Shown here: positions 45,762-58,200 of the stretch, piece after piece
Numbering within the stretch: the stretch's first letter is position 1
Layout of the letters: each line of letters opens with the position of its first letter
Origin: Hygrophila difformis
Taxonomy: Eukaryota; Streptophyta; Magnoliopsida; Lamiales; Acanthaceae
NCBI GenBank assembly: GCA_030278955.1
Contig: JAOANR010000006.1
Location: 13,861,974 to 13,925,973 of the forward strand
Reading direction: 5' to 3'
Length of the DNA: 64,000 bases
Notes under the pieces: generated by a model
What the model was told of the DNA's origin: nothing
Seen by the model: the letters and a program-made list of their open reading frames with translations, nothing else
Database searches by the model: none
Position numbers and translations under genes: made by a program

Positions 45762-48700
45762 AGAGCTGTCGAAACGGTCCCGCGGGGCGAAACGGGCCGG
45801 CCCGCGCGGGGCCCACATTTTTGCGGGCTTAGACGGGGCGGACTTAAATGGGGCGGGCTCGAAATATCTAGGCCCAACCCGCGCCACATGCGGGCTGGGG
45901 CTGCGGGTAATGCGGGCAGTCCGCGGGCTTTCTAATAAAAAATTTTCAGATTTATTTTTTTTAAAATACTTTTTTTCATTAACTTTTTTAAAATAAAAAA
46001 GTTACTCATCCATGAATCTAAAAAATTAATACTTCACCAAAACAAGAAAACAAATTAATAAGTACTATAAAAGTCTAAACTATATACAGACTCATGAGTC
46101 TAAACACATAAATAAAATGGTAGTTATGTAATTATAATTTGTTCATTCTTCAACACCATTTATCCTAAAAAGACATAGGAAATGTTTGCACTTACAGACA
46201 CAATCCGTTCAACACCATAAATAAAATAGTAGTTACAGTCCCAATCTGTTCAATACCATTTATCATCAAAAAGACATAGCTGAAATATCCTCAAAAAAGA
46301 CAATTGGAATTTGAGAACTACTATACTGGAATCTGTTCAACACCATTGTTGCTTAAAACCATATATATCATCAAAACTTTCCTGTTAGGCAAAATAATGC
46401 TACTCCATTCTCCAAGTTTCCAACAAAAGTGAAATACCTAAACAAATCAATTAAGTGAGTCAAGAGTTCATCTTCTTGGTAAGACAAAACAAATAAATTA
46501 AATTGAATTAAACAAGAACAAATCCTCTTCATTTTACCTTTCAAAAGGATTCAAGTTCATCAACATCAAAATCCTCTTCATTTTTCTCTTCATCACCTTC
46601 TTCAATACTATGCAAGTCATTTGATCCTTCACATGAAAAGCTTCCTTTGCTCTCCAAAATGTCACCATCTGTTGCAAATAAAATATAATTGACAAATAAA
46701 ATAATCTAAAAATAAAACAAAATGAAGATACATTAACTTATTTAAATTTAAACAATTATATTTAACATGTGAAATATTATATGTAAAATAAAAACAAATT
46801 CAAATTTAAATTTAAATGTTGTAACATAATGCAATTTACCAATAAAAGAAAACCCATGTAACCAATTCCGTGTGCAAATCAAAGTTTGGAACTTGTCTGG
46901 AAGCATAGAACTTCTATATTTGGTTAGTACCCGACCACCAATAGAGAATGCTGATTCAGATGCAACTGTGGTAATGGGAATGGCCAATAGATCACATGCC
47001 ATTAATGCAAGCTCGGGAAATCGATGGCTTTGATCTTTCCAATATGCCAAGACATCCATATCTTGATAGTGTTTATACTCAAGTTTTGGCTCCTCCAAAT
47101 AAATATCCAATTGATTTTTTCCTGCACTTGTCATGCTTTGACTTTCAAATGCCAATATTTCCTACATAAATAAGAAATTTTATAACAGAATAAACATTAA
47201 GATATGGAAAATTTATAACAGAATAAATAGTAAGAATAAACATTATGAACTATCCTGCATCCTGTGGGTGTATAAGTAAACACAACGGTGACATGCACTA
47301 CAACTGAATGTAACATAAAGTGATACCAATCCAATAAACATGGTATAGACAGCAATTGTATCATGCCCTATATTATTCATTACTCATTTTTTCACCCTTA
47401 GACTGTACGTAGCACCACTGCCTATATCTTTTCCATGATGCAACACAAAAGAAGTCCATTCCACATAACTCCACCAAATATTTTACTTTTAGCAAAGAAC
47501 CATTGATGAAGGAGCAACAAAAGGGTAAAGTAAAACAATGCTCCAACTGAGAAGTAAAGTCACAAAGAGGTAAAGATAATCAAGATGAGATAAAGTAACA
47601 AATTGATATTGTAACAGCTAAAACAGGATTAATGAAAGGTAACAAGAGGACATGTGACCACAGTTGGCCCAGTCAAGATAAAGAATTGCAAAATAAATAA
47701 AGAAAGAAAAGCTATGATTTACTTTAGCAACCAGTCAAAAGAGAAATAAAATATCCTGATGAAGTCCAGATCTGGGAAGTCTTGATTCCCTCCAATTCCA
47801 TCAAACAATCGATCCCCAACAATCACAAAGATACAAAAATACATAGGCTTCTACCCCTCCCCAGTCCCCTCCAAATCAGGATAAAGATTAAATTTTATAA
47901 CAATTGGACACTGGAACAGATGGAAAATTAAGATAAAAAACAGGACAACTAAAAAGGCATTGAAAACTAGCAGCCACCAAATCAGGATAAAGAGAACACT
48001 GGACTACAAAACAAAGCCGATATGTTCATGGAATTTTTACTTTCATTCAGATTAGACAGCAAGTAAATAAACACAATTAAATAAATAAAATTAGATTAAT
48101 ACTCACATTGAAAAGCTTCCCCGTGGCTCCCCCAATTTGCTTTGATGTAGATTGATAAGAAGTTTGCAATTGTGATGCACTTGAATTTGAAGAATTGTAG
48201 CTTTCAAAAAGCTTATACAACTTACTTTTCACAAGTGATATCTTCTCTTGGCACTTTGAATCATCAACTTCAACTTTAGAATAAAAGTATCCCAACAATT
48301 GCAACTTTATTCGGGGGTCAAGAACGGCTCCAAATGCAAGCACAATACTATAGTTATGCCAATACTTCTCAAATTTAGCAATCATAGTTGCACACATAGG
48401 ACTTATGATTGAATCACAATTCAACAAGTTATGTTGTAACAAGCATTCGATCTTCCAAACTTGCATAAAATACAAATTTGAGGTTGGATATGAGGTGCCC
48501 GAAATCAAGTTAGTTGTCTCATAAAATGGCTCAAGAAACTCACACAACTTCTCACCTTTTCGCCATTCATCATTAGAAGGACACCATTTATAACCACTAT
48601 CTTTCAATTGGAGAGAAGCAAAGGCTTTTTTATATCGTAGGGCGCTATCCAACATCAAATAGGTAGAATTCCATCTAGTGCACACATCCAACTTTAAACC

Positions 48701-50296
48701 AACACTAGAATCAATATCCTTATTCTCCTCTACACATTTTTGGAATAATTTTTTTCTACCTTCTGAACTTTTCACATATTTCACGGAGTCTCTAATCTTG
48801 CTCAAAGCTTCAACACCTATCTTTAAACCTTCTTGGACAATAAGGTTTAAGATATGAGCAGAACACCGAATATGAAAAAACTCACCACCACACAAGAGGC
48901 TTTCATTCAACTGATCTTTTAAAATACTTTGCATTGCATCATTGCTAGAAGCATTGTCCAATGTCAAAGAAAATATTTTCTTCTCAATCCCCCAACCCCT
49001 CAAAAAAGTCAATATTTTGGAAGCCAATTCAATACCGGAATGTGGAGGGGGCAAATGCTCAAAATTCAGTATTTTGCTATTCAGCTTCCAATCGTTATCA
49101 ACAAAATGAGCAGTCAAGCAAATATATCCCTCGCTAGTGCATGAAGTCCAAACATCGGAAGTTAAGCAAATTCTATGAGGAATCGTAATTAAAACTTCAT
49201 TAAGTTTAGCCCTTTCTGCCAAATATAACTTGTTTATATCAGAAACAACAGTGTTTCTAGATATGCAAGGAATTGATGGACAAATATAGTTCAAAAAACT
49301 TCTAATGCCATCATATTCAACAAATGAAAAAGGCAAATCGTGTTTGACCACTGCACTAGCTAGCAATCTTCGAGCAACTTTGAAATCCACTTTTTTGTTC
49401 TTTAATTTTCCATCTGCACCAACAAACATTTGCCCTACATCATGAAATTTCAATTTCTTGCACCCTGCAAGATGCCTCTTCAAACTAGAAGTACCATATT
49501 TTCGATTCCCACCTTTTATCTCCTTTTTACAGCCCTTACATTCAGCCGTTTCTCCATTCTTTGTAAAATAATTCCAAACTTCAGAAAATTGTCTAGATTT
49601 CCCAGTACAATCCTTGGGGGCTGAGCTTTCTACATTCTCAATTTCACTCATCTTATGCAATCAAAAGGCAGTGAATACAGTTACCACAACCACTATAGTC
49701 TGTAAATGCATAAACAGAAGAGAGAAAAAAAAAAAAAAAAAACTGAATAAGAATCCAGCCAGAATACTAATGCTACTAATTCAAAAACAGTCACCAAAGT
49801 TTAAAGAATGAATACACTATTAATTTCAAAACTCAAAATAAATGAAATCTTACAATAACTCAATGAGATCGAGAAGGGCCAACAAGCTGCTACATCAGAC
49901 TAGCGTGATTCCAAATCAGACGCCAGTAGCCATGGTGGATTGGTGGTGAGCGAGCGAGACAGAGCGGGTGGTGGTGACCGGTGAGCAAGGGCGAAGGGAA
50001 CGAAGAGAACGCATACAGAGTACAGACTGAGAACTGAGAAGTGAGAACGAAGAGAATTAGAGAAAAGGCCGAAGGAACATATTGAAGTGCTGGGTTCTAG
50101 GGTTTGGGCCATTTTTAATTGAAGCCCGCGGGCTTGCCCGCCCCAAACGGGCCAAGTCCGTTTGGACCTACAGTCCGTTTGGATAAGCCCGTCCAGGCCC
50201 GTTTCTAAACGGGCCATCATTTTAAAGGCCCAACCCGCCTATTTTGGACTGCGGGGCGGGCCGGCCCAACGGGCCTGGCCCGTTTTGACAGGTCTA
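45762..50296 (-). mobile_element. Complete hAT transposon, apparently autonomous
   Basis: The 4535-bp element is flanked by an exact 8-bp repeat CTTAGGAA (45754-45761 and 50297-50304). Terminal inverted repeats are TAGAGCTGTCGAAACGG and TAGACCTGTCAAAACGG. Within about 200 bp of each end are dense GC-rich words (GGCCCGTT, AACGGGCC, GCCCGCGGGC) in both orientations, the kind of subterminal repeats that hAT transposases bind. It encodes one transposase on the minus strand with an intact frame across three exons. Confidence 0.92.
46541..49660 (-). CDS. hAT transposase (BED zinc finger, RICESLEEPER-like), 3 exons
   Basis: The model is complement(46541..46668, 46840..47161, 48107..49660), GT-AG introns, about 667 residues, no internal stop. 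The N-terminal BED finger has CKGC (about 41-44) and H63/C67 (LKRHLAGC). The RNase H-like catalytic core shows block A LTSDVWTS (D169), block B LTLDNASSND (D235), then HIRCSAHILNLIVQEG and LDVCTRWNSTYLML. The third acid is E587 in TTVASESAFSIGGR, inside the C-terminal dimerisation domain that starts near LDIYLEEP. The last exon encodes a short acidic tail. All key residues of an active hAT enzyme are present. A second ATG three codons in (MSEIENVESS) could be used instead. Domesticated DAYSLEEPER-type genes share this layout, but here matching TIRs and TSD show a true transposon. Confidence 0.9.
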
Positions 50297-50375
50297 CTTA
50301 GGAACATAAAGACGCAACCATCCATTTGTTTATGGAGTAATTTTTTTATTTTTTGGATACACATCAATTTGATTA

Positions 50376-50638
50376 CTCTCTCCGTTTTCCAAAAAATTTA
50401 ATATTTCTGCGTTTCACGTTATCCAATGCACATTTTTAACGCTTAATATCTCAAATTGTGTAAAAATAAAAATTATAAAAATTTGATAAGTATTATAAAA
50501 CTATACGATTAGACGAATCTAACATAATCTCACTTGACTATGTTTATCTTGTATAACTATGTTTAAAATTTGAATCAAAGTTACTGAGTGAATAGTAACA
50601 ACTATGCAAATGTTACAACTTTTAACCAACGGAGGGAG
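50376..50638. mobile_element. CTCCCTCCGT-type MITE, family copy 4
   Basis: The 263-bp element is flanked by TA (50374-50375 and 50639-50640). It starts CTCTCTCCGTTTTC and ends ACGGAGGGAG. The core TTAGACGAATCTAACATAAT and following CACTTGACTATGTTTATCTT matches the copies at 7815, 9869 and 14308. It lies only 72 bp outside the hAT TSD. Confidence 0.8.
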
Positions 50639-51029
50639 TATAATTGAATCATAGAAACTAAACCTATTTTATTTTTAGGATTTGTTTATGGACCCAAGTA
50701 ATCTATTGAGAATGAGTGTTTGGATTAGGAGATTGCCGGAGGAACCCTTAGTTAGGTTTTCAGAGCATTGAATTCTCACCAATGTTTGCATTACTCAACC
50801 CGACATTCGGGGCACTGGCTCTCTTGTTTTGCATGCCCACTATTTCGGGGGGGAGAGCCTCCAAAACAAATGACGCTCAAAGAAAGATCAATGAAATAAT
50901 ATGCTTTAGGAATCCAATTGTGATGTGTCCTACCAAAGTCAGCCCATTGACCAACCCACAGTTGACGAAACCTATTTAGTACTCCTATTGTGTTTCATCA
51001 ATTAAATCGTGATGAATGTAAATATATAT
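50639..51029. other. Intergenic DNA between MITE and Sirevirus
   Basis: No gene was supported. A plus-strand frame of 65 codons (50782) is unremarkable. The base-level flank of the Sirevirus (GGTAT at 51030-51034) is clean. Confidence 0.4.
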
Positions 51030-51034
51030 GGTAT

Positions 51035-52023
51035 TGTTAGGTCCACCGGGTTAAGCAAGTGAGTGACTTTGTGCAGTGGTTCACTGAGAGTGTCTGAACA
51101 CCAACAATGAACAACCAGATTACTGTATCGAGTGTAATAAAATGCACAGCGGAATAAAACAGGCACAAAGTAAATAAACAACACAAGAGTTGTTGACCCA
51201 GTTCGGCCTTCGGCCTACGTCTGGGGGATACCAATCCAGGAGATTATTTCACTATGTGTTATCAACTATGGTTTACAACCACACACAATAGATGAAATAA
51301 CTTTGAATGCCTTCACTCCAAACTCCAGGCAGATAGTTGTGATGACCAGCCTCCTTCCCGGATCTGGTATAGGCTTCCCACCTATTTCAACTCCCCAAAG
51401 CAACCACTTTGAGTTTCCCCTGAAGTAGCCTGTGAAGCAGACCTCCTTTGTTGTATGAGCGAATGAGTAGTTGTATTTCCTCCTGTTTCCGCCTCTTGCA
51501 CTCTCCTTTGGTGTATCTCTGATTCAGGAATGAATAGAGAACTGATAGATATCAACAAGAGTGCTCAAGGCTCGGTCGATCTTCCAGCAGTAGATGGATT
51601 GCTTCTGCACACAAGGCTGGAGATCGATATTCCTTCTCAACAATAGTTTCCGAGAGCTCTAGAGAGTTTCAGAGTTGTTTCGCAATCAGGGTGAAGAGAA
51701 GTGTTTGAATCCAAGCCTCCAAAACTCTTCTTATGCAGTGAGCTCTGCCATTTCAAACGGCCTGATGCTAAATGGGGAAAGAGCCGTTGTGATTAGCCCC
51801 AATCTTGGCTGATTGATCTTTCCCTAAATCAGGAGGGATTCCTGCAATCAAACATTAGTATATATCCCCCTGATTAGGAAGGATCCGTTGGGTCCAAATC
51901 CAGTCTCTAAGGAAAGTCCTTCCGTTCACACATGTAGACTGGTGCTGTGTATGTTCTTCAAATGTGTTCACTCATCGGTTCTGGACTCCTTTTGTGAACT
52001 CCTTTCAAAACCTTGACTCAACA
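51035..52023 (-). repeat. Sirevirus 3' LTR
   Basis: The 989-bp LTR starts TGTTAGGTCCACCGGG on the plus strand and ends CCTTGACTCAACA. It is essentially identical to 60544-61532. The GTTCGGCCTTCGGCC and CAGTTCGG words near 51198 form a small palindrome. Confidence 0.95.
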
Positions 52024-52039
52024 ATCTCCCCCTTTTTGA
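52024..52039 (-). other. Sirevirus polypurine tract
   Basis: On the minus strand, AAAAAGGGGGAGATTG abuts the 3' LTR, the expected plus-strand priming site. Confidence 0.8.
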
Positions 52040-52458
52040 TAGGAAGTGAGCCAGTACAACAAATCCAACCGATGATGATCTATTACAAATGCTAGCTAAG
52101 AACATACAGCAAACCCAACGACCCAACCACCAATTACATCCCATAAAGCTATACAAATGGATACAAACAGAATAATCACCAATAGCAAAGGGAATAAGCA
52201 TCAATAACATAAACATGATCACAAAATATCCATCAAGTATCTCCATCAGTCCATCACTAATATCCATCATTAGCAGTCACACAACAAGCACAAAACAAAT
52301 ATTATCAGACAGTACCAGTGTATCTTAAAAACAGAACTCAATAAAAAGTTTAAGAGTTAGAGAGATATTACCCATTTGGCAGCAGCAGGGAGAGCTCATC
52401 ATCAGCAGCAAAATTTTTGGATTTTCTACTCCCCCTCTGGATCATTTCCTGGCAAAGA

Positions 52459-54903
52459 TTACTCGGACTCCTCTTCTGAACCTTCTCCAGACTCTTCAGC
52501 AGCATCATCAGCATGTGAAATTGCATTAGGTTCATCTGACCAGTAGTCCGGCATGAGGGCACGTCCCTGTTCCAGCTTCTTTTCCAGAGCCTCAAGAGCA
52601 TCTTTCAGCACTCTGACCTCATCTGTAGCACTGGAGAAGATGGCATTTGCTCTATGAAGAGCACTTTGTCGACTGAGGGATCCATCAATGCCTGGAAGAT
52701 CTGGTACCTTCTTAAGCACAGCTTGTGATAGGGCAAATTCATTAATCTCATCTGTAGTCTCCTTCTTATCTCCAAAGATGTTCTCTGACTCCAGTAAGGC
52801 AGTGATCAGGGCAGGATATGGAAGCAAGGTCTTTCCATCATTCTTGATTGTCTGAGCAAGTTTGCCAAATTGGGAGAGTACCAAGTAGCCATAATTGATC
52901 TGTTCTTTTTCTTCAATGGCATAAATGAGGTGGCACATCTCTCGAGACACCAAGGAATGATTTGATGTAGGCAATATGTTGGAGGCACAGAATTTGTAGA
53001 GCAAATGGTACTTCTGTGTGAGATCCTTAGGACTGATTCCTCTGCCAGGCATACGTTGGACTTCTCCTTTGGTCACTGCATGAGCCACTAAGTCACTATC
53101 AAACACAGTCCCTGGTTGGTAGATACTTTCAAATGAGACTTCTGGTAGACCAAGTAGATTGTTGATCTTGGCCGAGGTGACTTCATAAATGACTCCTCTT
53201 GTGTAATTCTTGCAGTACCAATTTGATCCTTCCTGGAGAAAACCCTTTTGAAGATTTGCATAGAATTCCCTTACTAGATCAGGCCTGAACCTATTCCATT
53301 TTGAAGCCCATTCAAACAAATCCCTTTCTTCCAGATAAATAGTCCATCCTAACTCCTGGTACTTCTTTCCACAGAATCTGCTCTCCACACGAATTTTGTT
53401 CTTCTTCAACACAGAGTCGAAGTAAGATCGACTTGCACTATAGTAGAACTTGAAACCAGATGCCCTTCCTGGATGAAGTGGAAGCTGCTTGTCAGATTTC
53501 CCAACTTTGGCCTTAGGATCAGATTTGGCCTTCTTCCGTTCTTCAGGTTCTTCATCTGGGTCACGGACACGCTTGGAGGACCTGGTAGACTTGGACACAG
53601 AGGCTTGGACTTTTGGATCAGGTTTCTGGACTACTTGGACCTCATCACTCTCAGATTGCTCCCCCTCAGTGTGATGCTCCCCTGAAACTTCATACTCACT
53701 TTCAGAAACTTCCACCCTTGGAGTTTTCTCTAAAGGAACTTTGGCAACCTTCGAACTTGTTCCAATCACAGGCTGAGTAACAGTCTCAACGTGGTCAGAC
53801 TCTGAGCTATCTTCTTCAGATGAATCTCCTTCTTCGGACTCAGCATCTACATCATCACCAACTCCTTCATCAGCAACTTCTTCATCAGCAGCATCTTCTT
53901 GACCAGTAACATCTACATTGTCTCCTTCAACAGCATTGTCTACTTCCATAGCATCTCCTTCAGGTTCCTCATCAGTTGGCTCGACATTGTCACTTTCATC
54001 TGCAGAGGCCTTTCCAGAGGATTCCTCAACATTGTCACCAGCAGGTTGAGTCTCCACTCCTTGAGTCTCAGTCGATGGCTTCTCTACTACAACAGGCTCC
54101 TTGGGAGGGGCTTGAGGTGTAGGATCGGGATCAGCAACAGGTGTTTGGGACTGAATGGGATCCACAACAGCCTTAGGACGAGAAACTCCCTTCTTTGAAG
54201 ATTTGCCACGACTGGTTTGTCCAACACTTTGAGGATCCGAGACATTCTTCTCCTTGGCTCCTTGAGTCACAGTCCCGGAGGGTGCAACAGAGGTCAAGGG
54301 GACAGCAGCAATGGGAGTCTTTGAGGCAGCATGAGGAGGCGCCGAGGGGGCTTCTGCTGTAGACGATTTGCCTGCCTTTCCTGTAGAAGATCTTGTAGCA
54401 ACATTAGAAGAAATCGAAGCAGATTTACTACCTTTCTTGGAGCTCTTTCCTTTTGACGAGGCTGATGCAGCTTTGGCAAGTGTGCGCAGGTTCTTAGGAG
54501 AATCCATTGTTGCTGCATCACCAGGTGGAAGAATGGTGCTAGAAATAGGCTCGGCCTCTTCACCAACTGCTTGATCTTCTGAAACCGCCTGGGGAGTGGG
54601 GGAAACCCTTTCAGTCGTGGGTTCAACCGTCGAATCGCCTTCTGTAACCGCTACCCCTGCGTTCTGAAGTTCATTCCGAATGTCCAGAGGATCCTTGGCA
54701 ACAACGGCTTTAGCTTTCGCAAGCATTTCCTTCCTTTCCTTATGCCAATCCTGAAGGGATTTTCCGAAATCAACTTCCAATCTTGCTTTCCCTTTCGGAG
54801 CAGAAGGTTCCCCAGTCGACTCGAGGGCTTTCTTCAAACCTCTTGTTTTTACTATGTTTTCTGCACAAAAATTCTTAGGGCAAAGAACAAGTGAAAGATA
54901 CAC
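52459..54903 (-). CDS. Sirevirus env-like ORF, 814 residues, intact
   Basis: This is an uninterrupted frame between pol and the 3' LTR, the position of the env-like gene of Sireviruses. Residues about 60-465 are low-complexity and acidic, rich in Ser, Glu, Pro and Val. Residues about 470-735 form an ordered region with LHPGRASGFKFYYSASRSYF, WNRFRPDLVREFYANLQKGF and VIYEVTSAKINNLLGLPEVS. I recall this pattern as the plant-transposon domain that recurs in Copia and Athila third ORFs. A short coiled-coil-like segment (EVRVLKDALEALEKKLEQGR) and an acidic tail follow. I see no clear signal peptide, furin-type site or membrane anchor, so envelope function is unproven. The frame has stayed open for over 2.4 kb, which suggests recent constraint or very recent insertion. 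Confidence 0.85.
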   Translation of the reverse strand: MYLSLVLCPKNFCAENIVKTRGLKKALESTGEPSAPKGKARLEVDFGKSLQDWHKERKEMLAKAKAVVAKDPLDIRNELQNAGVAVTEGDSTVEPTTERVSPTPQAVSEDQAVGEEAEPISSTILPPGDAATMDSPKNLRTLAKAASASSKGKSSKKGSKSASISSNVATRSSTGKAGKSSTAEAPSAPPHAASKTPIAAVPLTSVAPSGTVTQGAKEKNVSDPQSVGQTSRGKSSKKGVSRPKAVVDPIQSQTPVADPDPTPQAPPKEPVVVEKPSTETQGVETQPAGDNVEESSGKASADESDNVEPTDEEPEGDAMEVDNAVEGDNVDVTGQEDAADEEVADEGVGDDVDAESEEGDSSEEDSSESDHVETVTQPVIGTSSKVAKVPLEKTPRVEVSESEYEVSGEHHTEGEQSESDEVQVVQKPDPKVQASVSKSTRSSKRVRDPDEEPEERKKAKSDPKAKVGKSDKQLPLHPGRASGFKFYYSASRSYFDSVLKKNKIRVESRFCGKKYQELGWTIYLEERDLFEWASKWNRFRPDLVREFYANLQKGFLQEGSNWYCKNYTRGVIYEVTSAKINNLLGLPEVSFESIYQPGTVFDSDLVAHAVTKGEVQRMPGRGISPKDLTQKYHLLYKFCASNILPTSNHSLVSREMCHLIYAIEEKEQINYGYLVLSQFGKLAQTIKNDGKTLLPYPALITALLESENIFGDKKETTDEINEFALSQAVLKKVPDLPGIDGSLSRQSALHRANAIFSSATDEVRVLKDALEALEKKLEQGRALMPDYWSDEPNAISHADDAAEESGEGSEEESE

Positions 54904-55224
54904 AGGAACGAGAACGAACGGAGGAATGAGGAAGATGAAGCGAACAGAATCAGAGAAGGTAATGAGAGATACTGCACGAGTTCATAGGAAATAAAATAAT
55001 CTTTCCCGCCAGTGATTAGACAGAGTAATCATTTCTCTGGATTTACTCCTGGACCAGCTCATCAGAGGATCAATAGATTGGACATATGGGCGTCTCTGAT
55101 GGGCTTTTAATCTCTCCCCCTCAAAAGAATAAACCTGCAGCCCAATAATTTAGTAAGCAAGAAAATGGATTGGGCCTGAGGAATCTTACAGTGTACACCA
55201 TGGGGGAAAGTCTGGTCCAGCTTC

Positions 55225-58200
55225 TTAATCCATGTAGCAAAGCCCAAGCTCACGCCTGAGGGCCTCAAACCTTTCACCATTTAGAGCCTTTGTAAATATG
55301 TCCGCATGTTGTTGTTCAGTCCCAACATGTGAAATGGACACGATTCCATCTTCTACCAAATCACGAATAAAATGATGTCTGATCTCGATATGCTTTGTTC
55401 GGCTATGCTGGACTGGATTTTTGGCAATGTTAATCGCGCTCATGTTGTCACACAGCAGGAGCAGCTCCATGTGATCAATGCCATAGTCTTTGATCATCTG
55501 CTTCATCCAAAGGAGTTGAGCACAACAGCTTCCCGCGGCTAAGTACTCAGCTTCAGCAGTGGAGAGGGAAATTGAGCTTTGCTTCTTGCTGTACCAGCTC
55601 ACAAGGTTTGTCCCAACATAAAAGCATCCTCCAGTGGTGCTCTTTCTGTCATCTGCACATCCGGCCCAGTCTGCATCACTGTAGCCAATGAGTTGCATGC
55701 TTGAGTTTTTGGAGTACCAAATTCCAAGATCAACAGTTCCAGCCACATAGCGGATGATCCTTTTTGCAGCATGAAGATGTGATTCTTTGGGATCCGCTTG
55801 ATATCTAGCGCAGACTCCTACAGCATAACTGATATCTGGCCTGCTTGTTGCAAGATATAACAAACTACCAATAATACTTCGGTATAATTTACAATCAACT
55901 GATTTACCAGAAGCATCCTTGTTCAGCTTGTCATTAGTCCCGATAGGAGTTCGAACAGCTTTGCTGGACTCCATTCCAAATCTTTTCACAAGATTTTTGG
56001 CATATTTGGACTGGTTCAGAAAAATTCCCTCTTTCTTCTGAGTAACCTGCAGACCTAAGAAATAAGTTAGTTCACCAACCAAACTCATTTCAAATTCCTT
56101 ACTCATGATACTGATGAATTCATCTTTCAGGGCTTGGGAGGTTGATCCAAATACTATGTCATCGACATATATTTGGGCTATCAGGAACCCTTTTCCTTCT
56201 CTCTTAATGAAGAGAGTCTTGTCAGCATTCCCTCGAACATATCCCTTTTCAAGCAGGTAGGTTGACAAGCGATCATACCAAGCTCTTGGAGCTTGCTTAA
56301 GCCCATAAAGAGCTTTGTTCAGTTTGTAGACATGATCTGGACAGTGAGGATCTTCAAATCCCTTTGGTTGCTCCACATAGGTTTCTTCCTTCAGCCACCC
56401 ATTGAGAAATGCACTTTTGACATCCATCTGGTATAGTTTGAACTCAAATGTGCAAGCAATGGCAATCAGCAACCTTACTGCTTCAAGTCTAGCAACAGGA
56501 GCAAAGGTTTCAGAGAAATCCACTCCTTCAACTTGTGTATCCTTGAGCAACAAGTCTGGCTTTGTTCCTGGTGATGTTGCCATTCTCATCAGTCTTGTTC
56601 TTGAAGATCCACTTAGTTCCAATCACATTCACATCTGCTGGTCTCTTTACTAAGGTCCACACTTCATTCCTAGCAAACTGCTCCAGTTCCTCTTGCATGG
56701 CTAGGATCCAGTGTTCATCTCCCAGAGCTTCCTCAACCTTCTTTGGCTCTATTCTGGATGTAAAGCAGTGTAGACCTGCTAGCTCCTTGTAGTCAATCTT
56801 CTTCTTGATCCGAGTCCTTCTTCCTTCATTGAGATCACCTATCAGGTCATCTTCATCATGGTTTCTGTGGACTCTCCTTGAGGGAGTAGGGGGAACTGAA
56901 TTGGTTTCTGCATCAATAGCACGAACTGGTGTATTCTCCTTGGCAGAAGGAGATGGTTCTGAGTTGATCATCTCAGTTTCTCCTTGATTCTTAGCAACAA
57001 TAGGACCATGAGATCTGCTAGGTTTGTCATCAATAGTAACATTAGCCGATTCCACCACCTTTCTGGTGTTTGGTAGATAGACCCTGTAGGCTTTGCTTGT
57101 GGAAGAATATCCAACAAGTATTCCTTCTTCACTCTTTTCTCGAAACTTTCCAAGGTTGTCCCTGTCATTGAGAACAAAACAAGTACTACCAAAAGTATGA
57201 AAATAAGAGATAGTGGTCTTTTTACCCTTCCAGAGTTCATAGGGAGTCTTCTGATGCTTGGGTCTCAAGTGGACTCTGTTTGAGATGTAACAGGCAGTAT
57301 GAACAGCTTCAGCCCACAAGAATTGAGGAATATCCTTTGAGTTCAGCATAACCCTGGCCATCTCTTGAATGGTTCGATTCTTCCTTTCCACCACTCCATT
57401 CTGTTGAGGTGTTCTAGGAGCTGAAAATTCATGTTTGATTCCAAGTTCACTGCAGAACTCCTCAAAGGCATGACTCTCAAATTCTCCTCCATGGTCACTT
57501 CTGATCCTCTTGATTTTGCACTCCTTTTCAGTGATCAACTGCTTGCTAAGCTTGATGAAGGCCTTGAGGGCCTCACTCTTTTCCCTAAGAAAAGAAACCC
57601 AAGTATATCTAGAATAATCATCGACACAAACTAGAACATATTGCTTACCACCAAGGCTTTTGACCTCTGTAGGACCAAACAGATCCATGTGGATGAGTTC
57701 AAGGCATCGGACTGAACCAGACTGGTCAATGGACTGGTGAGAAGTCCTGTGTTGCTTGTTCTTTATGCAGTCACTGCATGTGCCAGCATCATCCTTCCTC
57801 AAGGTAGGCAAGCCTTTAACACCTCCTCTCCTGCTTAACTTAATCAGATCCTTGAAGTTCAAGTGACCCAACCTTTCATGCCACAGGTGGGTTTCTGATG
57901 TACCTGCACTGTTAGTCAATAAGCAAGATTGTGACAACATATAACAATCATTCTTTGACCTGTATCCTTTGAAGATGCATTCTCGTTTGGCATTGAGTAC
58001 TTCACAGCATTCATCATCAAAGAGCACTTTGAGCTTGTTGTCACAGAGGTGACTGATGCTAATTAGATTAGCACATAGTCCTTCAACATGATAAACAGTC
58101 TTGAGGGCAGGGAAGCCTTCCTCAGCTATGGATCCTAAGCCAACGACCTTTCCTTTCTTGCCATCACCAAAAACAACATGACCTCCATCAATCTCTTGGT

